Shown here one piece after another: positions 8,246 through 13,359 of a stretch of DNA of 16,582 bases. The DNA lies in assembly GCA_018660305.1 (NCBI GenBank), contig JABJKO010000352.1, positions 1 through 16,582 on the forward strand. The letters are read 5' to 3'. Position numbers and translations under genes: made by a program. The stretch is from Rhodospirillaceae bacterium (GTDB taxonomy: Bacteria > Pseudomonadota > Alphaproteobacteria > MPNO01 > UBA2964). Position 1 is the first letter of the stretch, and every line of letters starts with the position of its first letter. Below the pieces are notes generated by a model. That model was not told where the DNA came from and made no database searches. It saw nothing but the letters and a program-made list of their open reading frames with translations.

Positions 8246-9064
8246 ATGAGTAGTTTGCCAACAAATTCCAAGCACCGTAGGACCATGGAGTCTCCCGGCG
8301 CCGACCTGTTCGACGTTAAACAGGCCGCCACGGAAAACCTCAGATCGGTTATCGCCAATACGGATGACCTGCGCGAGAAGTCCTTTCGCCTTCGATACAC
8401 TGTCTACTGCCTCGAAAATGAATTTGAAGCCGCGACAGACAATCCAGGCGGCATTGAGACCGACAAATACGACATTCAATCGCAACATGGCTTACTCATG
8501 TTGGAACCGAGCCAACGGGTGATCGGGACGGCCCGGCTCATTATGCCCTCCCAGAATGGCAGCGCCGTCCCCCTTCCGACCCTGAGACATTGTTCAGCAG
8601 AGGTTTTGGAGGCCTATGCCAGCCAAATTCCTCTCCATAGGGCGGCGGAGCTGTCCCGTTTTGCCGTGGCGAAGGGGTTCCGCCGTAAGTCATTCACCAA
8701 CGACATGAAATTAATGGGCTATTCGTCCTCTGATGGATCCGACATGCAACGCTCCATTCCCCACGTATCGTTGGGATTGATGCAGTCGGTTGTCGCCATG
8801 GCGGAAGCCGACGGCATCACCCACCTGTTCGCCGTCATGGAGCCCTCTTTACTCCGGATGCTGCGGTTTCTGGGCATCTATTTCGAGAAAATGGGCCCCA
8901 TGATCGAGCATCAAGGCTGGCGCCAGCCCAGCTTCTGTGACCTCCATAAACTCCTGGCGACAACCTACAATGATCGCCCGGAAATCTGGGAAATTCTGAC
9001 CGACAACGGACGCCTTTGGCCGGCCCCGGTCGAAAAAGCCTCCACCCAGGGCATTATCGCCTGA
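8246..9064 (+). CDS. PEP-CTERM/exosortase-associated acyltransferase, N-acyl amino acid synthase type (paralogue 2)
   Basis: This 272-residue protein is a paralogue of the gene at 6911, with the same ordered blocks: RLRYTVYCLE (48-57), GTARLIMP (94-101), ELSRFAVAKGFRRK (135-148), FAVMEPSLLRML and GPMIEHQGWRQP. It is predicted to transfer a fatty-acyl group, probably to an amino acid, as FeeM-type synthases of exosortase-bearing bacteria do; donor and acceptor are unknown. I chose the ATG at 8246 because GGGAGAG lies about seven bases upstream and because the longer frame (from 8174) would start inside the sigma-54 promoter. No signal peptide or membrane segment is visible, so it is probably cytosolic. 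It has its own sigma-54 promoter and 17-bp activating element, shared with the three downstream PEP-CTERM protein genes, which ties it to their regulon. Family assignment is fairly secure; the product is inferred. Confidence 0.82.
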   Translation: MSSLPTNSKHRRTMESPGADLFDVKQAATENLRSVIANTDDLREKSFRLRYTVYCLENEFEAATDNPGGIETDKYDIQSQHGLLMLEPSQRVIGTARLIMPSQNGSAVPLPTLRHCSAEVLEAYASQIPLHRAAELSRFAVAKGFRRKSFTNDMKLMGYSSSDGSDMQRSIPHVSLGLMQSVVAMAEADGITHLFAVMEPSLLRMLRFLGIYFEKMGPMIEHQGWRQPSFCDLHKLLATTYNDRPEIWEILTDNGRLWPAPVEKASTQGIIA

Positions 9065-9066
9065 TT

Positions 9067-9086
9067 TGGGGCGGCTTCACGCCCCA
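9067..9086 (+). terminator. Hairpin after acyltransferase 2
   Basis: TGGGGCG and CGCCCCA form a 7-bp GC-rich stem with a 6-base loop, starting three bases after the stop codon. No T-run follows, so it may be a weak or Rho-assisted terminator or an mRNA 3'-end stabiliser. Confidence 0.35.
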
Positions 9087-9219
9087 CCGACCCACTATAT
9101 AACGATCGCAACAGGCTGCCACGGTTCGTGCAGGGGATGATTACGCCCCATCGTTCAGCGCTTTCCGGGGGATCACCGGGTCAACGCCCCATTTTGTTCA
9201 GTAAAGTACATAAAAATGG

Positions 9220-9236
9220 CGTCGGTAGATTTTACA
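9220..9236 (+). promoter_or_regulatory. 17-bp upstream activating element, copy 2
   Basis: CGTCGGTAGATTTTACA is the distal copy before the first PEP-CTERM protein gene. It starts 52 bp (five helical turns) upstream of copy 3 and 133 bp before TGGCAC. Copies 1 and 2 are identical apart from the first base. Confidence 0.72.
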
Positions 9237-9271
9237 GTTTTTCGGGCGAATCCGCTGAATCGGCGAAATAC

Positions 9272-9288
9272 CGTCGGAATTCTTTACA
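9272..9288 (+). promoter_or_regulatory. 17-bp upstream activating element, copy 3
   Basis: CGTCGGAATTCTTTACA is the promoter-proximal copy before the first PEP-CTERM protein gene, starting exactly 81 bp before TGGCAC. It belongs to a sequence variant with AATTC in the centre, shared with copy 6 at 12188. Confidence 0.75.
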
Positions 9289-9352
9289 GTTGGCGATTTT
9301 GCCCTCGGGTTACCCCCCTCTAACCCATTGAAAATAAACAATAGTAGAAAGT

Positions 9353-9368
9353 TGGCACGGTTCTTGCA
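9353..9368 (+). promoter_or_regulatory. Sigma-54 (-24/-12) promoter of PEP-CTERM protein gene 1
   Basis: TGGCACGGTTCTTGCA is a full match to the sigma-54 consensus, with GG and GC 12 bp apart and a preceding T. The same 16 bases occur at 12269. The predicted transcript starts near 9379. The 586-base gap 9065-9650 consists of a 3'-end hairpin, two activating elements, this promoter and a long leader; the short open frame across 9128-9331 runs through the activating elements and is not considered a gene. Confidence 0.9.
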
Positions 9369-9378
9369 TAGAACCCAG

Positions 9379-9650
9379 TGGGAACAAACTAAACGTTGTC
9401 AGGTGGGACTATGAAGACGACGAAGAGAGATAAATATACGACCAGAACGCCCTCCGCGCCCGGCGCAGAGGACGCATGTGGTCGTTCTGTCGATTCTGTT
9501 TCCTTCCCCACCTTGAACGCGAAAAGCCTGTCACGGGATCAGGCGGACCCCGTGACGACTATCAGAAGCACTGCGGCGACGCAGTTGTCGACGCAACGCC
9601 GCCAGCCGCAGAAAATAAAGAACGAAAAGTTAAACAAAGGAGAGTTCAAA
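9379..9650 (+). other. Long 5' leader of PEP-CTERM protein gene 1, with possible in-frame extension
   Basis: From the predicted transcription start to the ATG at 9651 is about 272 bases, against 43-48 for the two sister genes. The leader is open in the gene's own frame from an ATG at 9411 that has AGGTGGG four bases upstream, giving 80 hydrophilic, Lys/Arg/Thr-rich codons that run straight into the signal peptide. It also holds a perfect 8-bp stem, GTCACGGG (9530-9537) with CCCGTGAC (9549-9556), and GC-rich repeats around 9570-9610. It could be a structured UTR, a cis-regulatory peptide, or a real N-terminal extension; the second strong ribosome-binding site at 9651 favours an untranslated or separately used leader. 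Confidence 0.5.
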
Positions 9651-10580
9651 ATGTATGGAATGAAACTAAGGAAAACCCTGCTCGCAACAGTGGCCGTATT
9701 GGCAGTTGGAATGGGCAGCCAGGCCGCGAACGCCATGTCGGTCGAGGACGCGTGGAGCCTCAACCTGTCACTGATCAATGGCTTAAACCCACATGGTTGG
9801 ACGGGGCTGACGGATATGTCCTTGAACGATCATCTGGTGTTGGATGGCGAAACAGTCGTCGACCAGACCGTGGTGAGCGGTAATCCTTTGGGGCAATCGT
9901 TCACCGATAGCGGTTTTCTCAACATTATCGGCCGTAATCCGGAAGGTGGCGGGGGCTTCGACCCGACGCTGTTGCATCTAGATCCGGGCACCAACGGCTT
10001 CGGCATGAACCTTTTCTTCGAATTCACCGGTCTGACAGGCGTCCTCAATGGGGATGCGACTATCTCCTTCACGCCGGGAGCAGGAACCATCAAGTTGTGG
10101 CTTGAAGATGATGGCGATAGCAGCTCGGCGTCTGGCGCCGTTCTGGAACTCGCCGAATTCACCATCATTGCCCCTTCCGGCGGCAGTGATCTCGACTTCT
10201 TCGGCGGCGGTGGTGCCAATGCGACGATTGATATTACGTTGAATCAGCTTTCCGGCATTGATCCCAACCTTTACACAGACAATGGCGGCAACCCACTCGG
10301 GCCGAGCCCCTTTACCCTGCATCTCGGGAACCTGGACTCGCTGATCGATCCGAACTTCAACCCTAATCCCGACAATTCGGCTTGTATCCCGGATAATCCG
10401 CTCCCGGCACCGCCACAAATCTGCACGGGTATCAGCACCATTCACCTGCAGAATACGGGTCAGTACAATATCCAGACTCTGGAGCAGCAGACCCCGGAAC
10501 CGGGCAGCCTTGCAGCCCTCGGTTTTGGTCTCCTGGCCTTCGGTGGAATGGCAGCCCGTCGCCGGTATAAAGCCGCGTAA
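9651..10580 (+). CDS. PEP-CTERM sorting-domain secreted protein 1
   Basis: This 309-residue exported protein has a signal peptide at 1-28 (basic MKLRK, hydrophobic core, SQAANA before the cut). The C terminus carries the PEP-CTERM signal: PEP at 282-284, a hydrophobic glycine-rich helix, then RRR near 303-305. Exosortase-type enzymes recognise this signal at the inner membrane and process the protein toward the surface or matrix. The mature region starts SVEDAWSLN and contains GTIKLWLEDDGDSSS, an Asp-rich loop that might bind calcium (inference), then APSGGSDLDFFGGGG and NPNPDN. A two-cysteine insert (CIPDNPLPAPPQIC) is absent from its sisters and could form a disulfide. The ATG at 9651 is chosen for AAAGGAGAG just upstream and the resulting signal peptide. 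The function of the mature domain is not recognised. Confidence 0.88.
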   Translation: MYGMKLRKTLLATVAVLAVGMGSQAANAMSVEDAWSLNLSLINGLNPHGWTGLTDMSLNDHLVLDGETVVDQTVVSGNPLGQSFTDSGFLNIIGRNPEGGGGFDPTLLHLDPGTNGFGMNLFFEFTGLTGVLNGDATISFTPGAGTIKLWLEDDGDSSSASGAVLELAEFTIIAPSGGSDLDFFGGGGANATIDITLNQLSGIDPNLYTDNGGNPLGPSPFTLHLGNLDSLIDPNFNPNPDNSACIPDNPLPAPPQICTGISTIHLQNTGQYNIQTLEQQTPEPGSLAALGFGLLAFGGMAARRRYKAA

Positions 10581-10600
10581 GCTACCGTTCCAACTTCCAC

Positions 10601-10637
10601 AAAAACCTCCCTCTGCGGTGCAGGGGGAGTTTTTTTT
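10601..10637 (+). terminator. Rho-independent terminator of PEP-CTERM protein gene 1
   Basis: CTCCCTCTGC pairs with GCAGGGGGAG (10 bp, one G-U) around a GGT loop, followed at once by eight T residues. A run of A before the stem could let it work on the other strand as well. Confidence 0.92.
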
Positions 10638-10789
10638 GTTCCGTCTAAGCCCCTTTGGAGGGGCGGCTCGTTGCCGTCTCTCCGCCCTGTACCAAACAGG
10701 TCCATTGCCATTAAACCGGTCGCCCAATGGGTTAACATTTTTTAGGGCAATGGCTCCCAGTTAGAATATTTGTAGTGCTGGTGAACCTG

Positions 10790-11026
10790 TTAACCAATTA
10801 ACCGCACGGCGCGCGGCGATGGTCATCGAAAGACCTTCTAAGTCTTTAATATATCGTCTCTAAATCGCGATAATGGCCGATTTTTCCTGGGCGCCAAAAA
10901 TTAACTAATTAACCGATGTTTCCATTACCTCCCCAAACGGGCCTCCGGCGTTAACACTTCGCTGTCGGTGGATTTTACAGCGTTTTCGGAGAAATCGCGG
11001 ATTTGGCCGGAATTAACCAATTAACC
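10790..11026 (+). repeat. Three direct copies of TTAACYAATTAACC
   Basis: Copies begin at 10790, 10901 and 11013; the first two continue into CCG. The third ends one base before activating element 5. Part of each copy, TTAA-N4-TTAA, is itself palindromic. They lie only before PEP-CTERM protein gene 2 and might bind a second regulator or a DNA-bending protein. The 601-base gap 10581-11181 otherwise holds the terminator at 10601, two activating elements and the sigma-54 promoter; I see no gene. Confidence 0.5.
10963..10979 (+). promoter_or_regulatory. 17-bp upstream activating element, copy 4
   Basis: TGTCGGTGGATTTTACA is the distal copy before PEP-CTERM protein gene 2. It starts 64 bp (about six helical turns) upstream of copy 5 and 145 bp before TGGCAC. 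Confidence 0.75.
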
Positions 11027-11043
11027 CGTCGGTGGATTTTACA
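11027..11043 (+). promoter_or_regulatory. 17-bp upstream activating element, copy 5
   Basis: CGTCGGTGGATTTTACA is the promoter-proximal copy before PEP-CTERM protein gene 2, starting exactly 81 bp before TGGCAC, the same distance as copies 3 and 6. Confidence 0.77.
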
Positions 11044-11107
11044 ATCCGGAGGGACTCGCCCTCCCGTTAACCATTGAAACCCGCGGAAAAGGCCGAATTA
11101 ACCCGCT

Positions 11108-11123
11108 TGGCACGGATCTTGCA
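11108..11123 (+). promoter_or_regulatory. Sigma-54 (-24/-12) promoter of PEP-CTERM protein gene 2
   Basis: TGGCACGGATCTTGCA is a full sigma-54 consensus match with correct 12-bp GG-to-GC spacing. Predicted start is near 11134, giving a leader of about 48 bases that ends in ATAGGAGACG before the ATG. Confidence 0.9.
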
Positions 11124-11181
11124 TTCTATGTTGCATGGCGGGGATATGCGGTTCGCTAAAGAAACATAGGAGACGTTCAAA

Positions 11182-12075
11182 ATGGTTGGACACAATGTTA
11201 GAAAAACGCTCCTCACGACGGTCGCCACTTGCGCGATGGTCATGGGGGTTGGCATCGGATCGGCGAACGCGTTCGGTATTGAAGATGCCTGGAATCTCAA
11301 CTTTTCGGTTATCAACGGCGCAAACCCGCACGGTTGGGTCGGCCTCACAGACATGACGAGCATGGACCATGTGGTTCTCGACGGCGAGTCGACTGTTACT
11401 CAGACTGTCGTCGGCTTCAACCCGCTCGGTCAGTCATTCAGTGACTCGGGATACCTGAACCTCATCGGCAACAACCCGGAAGGTGGCGGGGGTTTCGACC
11501 CGGCACTGTTGCACCTCAACCCAGTCGCCAACGGCTTCGGCATGAATGTGTTCTTCGAGTTCACTGCCCTGGCAGGCACCCTGAAATTTGATGAGACGAT
11601 CGCCTTTACGCCGGGATCAGGGACCATCAAGTTGTGGATCGAAGATGACGCAGACAGCAGTTCGTCGACGGGTGACGTTCTGGAACTCGCCGAGTTCATG
11701 ATTATCGCCCCGTCGGGTGGTAGCGATCTGGACTTCTTCGGTGGCGGCGGCCAGAATGCCACCATCGATATCACCCTGATGCAGACCTCGGGTATTGCCG
11801 GTCTCTACACTGACATGAATGGCTTTGAGTTCGCCATGAACGACCCGGAGGTGCAGCATCTCGGTAACATGGATGCACTGCTCGACCCCAACCTCAACCC
11901 CAATCCCGACAATACGGGCATTGATCCGATGGGTAACGGCGTCAGCCTCATCACCGTGCAGAATGCCGGTCAGTACAACATCAAGACCATCCCCGAAGCG
12001 TCCAGCATGGCCGCCTTTGGCTTTGGTCTGCTTGGCCTGATGGGTATGGCCCGTCGCCGTCGTCAGACTGCGTAA
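11182..12075 (+). CDS. PEP-CTERM (PEA variant) secreted protein 2
   Basis: This 297-residue paralogue of the upstream protein has a signal peptide at 1-30 (NVRKTLLTTVATC core, ending GSANA), and the mature protein starts FGIEDAWNLN. Shared landmarks are NPHGWVGLTDM, NPEGGGGFDP, GTIKLWIEDDADSSS, APSGGSDLDFFGGGG and DPNLNPNPDN. The C-terminal signal starts IPEASS at 270-275, with PEA in place of PEP, then a hydrophobic helix and RRRR, so it should still be recognised by the sorting machinery as a variant. It lacks the two-cysteine insert of protein 1. The ATG at 11182 has TAGGAG about 9 bases upstream. It has its own sigma-54 promoter and Rho-independent terminator, so it is a monocistronic unit. 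The mature domain is unrecognised; a structural surface or matrix role is a guess from the sorting class. Confidence 0.88.
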   Translation: MVGHNVRKTLLTTVATCAMVMGVGIGSANAFGIEDAWNLNFSVINGANPHGWVGLTDMTSMDHVVLDGESTVTQTVVGFNPLGQSFSDSGYLNLIGNNPEGGGGFDPALLHLNPVANGFGMNVFFEFTALAGTLKFDETIAFTPGSGTIKLWIEDDADSSSSTGDVLELAEFMIIAPSGGSDLDFFGGGGQNATIDITLMQTSGIAGLYTDMNGFEFAMNDPEVQHLGNMDALLDPNLNPNPDNTGIDPMGNGVSLITVQNAGQYNIKTIPEASSMAAFGFGLLGLMGMARRRRQTA

Positions 12076-12118
12076 GGGATCGCCTAAAACGACAACACAA
12101 CAACAGACAAGACCAAAT

Positions 12119-12156
12119 TCCCTCCCCAGTGAGACCGCTGGGGAGGGATTTTCTTT
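12119..12156 (+). terminator. Rho-independent terminator of PEP-CTERM protein gene 2
   Basis: TCCCTCCCCAG pairs perfectly with CTGGGGAGGGA (11 bp) around an 8-base loop, followed by TTTTCTTT. Confidence 0.9.
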
Positions 12157-12187
12157 CCCAAATTAACTATATATCGAAAAACTCGGG

Positions 12188-12204
12188 TGTCGGAATTCTT
12201 TACA
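12188..12204 (+). promoter_or_regulatory. 17-bp upstream activating element, copy 6
   Basis: TGTCGGAATTCTTTACA is the only copy before PEP-CTERM protein gene 3 and starts exactly 81 bp before TGGCAC. Its central AATTC variant matches copy 3. Confidence 0.76.
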
Positions 12205-12268
12205 ACCGTCTTAACGAAGCTTAACACCCCCCCTGCTAAGTCTCTGAAATCATTCTAACTGCATCGCT

Positions 12269-12284
12269 TGGCACGGTTCTTGCA
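12269..12284 (+). promoter_or_regulatory. Sigma-54 (-24/-12) promoter of PEP-CTERM protein gene 3
   Basis: TGGCACGGTTCTTGCA is identical to the promoter at 9353. Predicted start is near 12295, with a 43-base leader ending in AAGGAG before the ATG. Confidence 0.9.
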
Positions 12285-12337
12285 TAGCTAGAAACCGGAA
12301 GCGGAGCCGTAGTTAGTTTTGACAAGGAGATGTTCAC

Positions 12338-13228
12338 ATGATTGGACACAAAATGAAGACCCCCCTCCTCGCTACTGTCGCCGCTTGTGCGATGGTGATG
12401 GGGATTGGGATCCAGTCCGCCAGCGCCGCTGGCATCGAGGATTCCTGGAACCTCAACCTTACCGTCGCCAACGGTGTAATGCATTCCGGCGGTGGTTCGT
12501 TCTCTGGCATGACCGACCTGAACTTCATCGATAATGCCGTGCTCAACGGCGAATCGATTGTTACCCAGACCATTTCAGGCGGCGTCGCGGTCGGAAATCC
12601 ATTTGTGGATAACGGCTTCTTACGCATAATCGGCACCAATCGAGAAGCAGGCGCGCCTCTACCCGCCTTCTTTCCGACGATTTTTGCCCTTGGCGGAGCA
12701 ATGGGTCCCAGCGATCTGTACTTCACCTTTTCCGGCCTGACGGGTACGCTGAATCTGAATGAGACTATTACGTTCGATCCGAATATCGGCACCATCAAGC
12801 TTTGGCTGGATAGCGATACGGACGCCGACCCGACGACAGGTGACGTTCTGGAACTCGCGGAGTTTGACATCGTCGCCCCGTCGGGCGGTAGCGATCTTAA
12901 CTTCTTTGGTGGGGGCGGCCAAAACGCCACCATCGACGTCACGCTGATGCAGATCAGCGGTCTGGCTGGCCTGTTCACGGATATGAACGGTGTCGAACTC
13001 ATGCCCGGAGATATCGACGTCCTGCATCTCGGCAATTTCAACGCGCTGGAAACTGGCCGAACCACCGTTGTGGATATGTTCGGAAACGGCTTCAGCGATC
13101 TTGAGGTCGATAACGCCGGACAATACAACATCAGAACCATCCCCGAGGCATCCAGCATGGCTGCCTTCGGTTTCGGACTGGTTGGTCTGATGGGTATGGT
13201 TTCCCGTCGTCGTCGCAAGGCCGCGTAA
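12338..13228 (+). CDS. PEP-CTERM (PEA variant) secreted protein 3
   Basis: This 296-residue protein is the third tandem paralogue. The signal peptide spans 1-30 (KMKTPLLATVAAC core, ending QSASA), and the mature protein starts AGIEDSWNLN. It keeps GTIKLWLDSDTDAD, the clearest D-x-D-x-D acidic loop of the three, followed by GDVLELAEF and APSGGSDLNFFGGGG. The first half differs most: the NPHGW and GGGGFDP segments are replaced (MHSGGGSFSGMTD; REAGAPLPAFFP), and the NPNPDN segment is missing. The C terminus is IPEASS at 268-273, a hydrophobic helix and RRRR. The ATG at 12338 has AAGGAG about 8 bases upstream. Its own sigma-54 promoter and strong downstream hairpin make it an independent unit convergent with the minus-strand operon. 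The sequence divergence suggests a distinct ligand or partner; function is unknown. Confidence 0.88.
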   Translation: MIGHKMKTPLLATVAACAMVMGIGIQSASAAGIEDSWNLNLTVANGVMHSGGGSFSGMTDLNFIDNAVLNGESIVTQTISGGVAVGNPFVDNGFLRIIGTNREAGAPLPAFFPTIFALGGAMGPSDLYFTFSGLTGTLNLNETITFDPNIGTIKLWLDSDTDADPTTGDVLELAEFDIVAPSGGSDLNFFGGGGQNATIDVTLMQISGLAGLFTDMNGVELMPGDIDVLHLGNFNALETGRTTVVDMFGNGFSDLEVDNAGQYNIRTIPEASSMAAFGFGLVGLMGMVSRRRRKAA

Positions 13229-13253
13229 GCGATCTTCCTCGACCCCCTTCGGG

Positions 13254-13294
13254 AAAAAGACAATCCTCTCTCGCCGCATCGGCGGGGGAGGATT
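13254..13294. terminator. Bidirectional terminator between convergent units
   Basis: AATCCTCTCTCGCCG pairs with CGGCGGGGGAGGATT (15 bp, two G-U on the plus strand) around CAT. On the plus strand few T residues follow; on the minus strand the stem is followed after three bases by five T. It lies between PEP-CTERM protein gene 3 and the end of the opposite-strand fusion gene. Confidence 0.8.
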
Positions 13295-13359
13295 TCCCGA
13301 TTCCGGTGCTTACATACTGGCCACGGAATTATATCAAAAGATAAAATGCGACAGCCGGG

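Noticed and set aside
9128..9331. 67-codon plus-strand open frame before PEP-CTERM gene 1
   Set aside because: It runs across both 17-bp activating elements and has no good ribosome-binding site; the regulatory explanation accounts for the sequence better.
9978..10727. 249-codon minus-strand open frame
   Set aside because: It is antisense to PEP-CTERM protein 1 and runs through its Rho-independent terminator; no recognisable domain.
9028..13294. Tandem PEP-CTERM genes and intergenic repeats considered as a mobile element or integron-like cassette array
   Set aside because: No transposase, integrase, terminal inverted repeats or target duplications were seen; the repeats are promoter elements tied to each gene.
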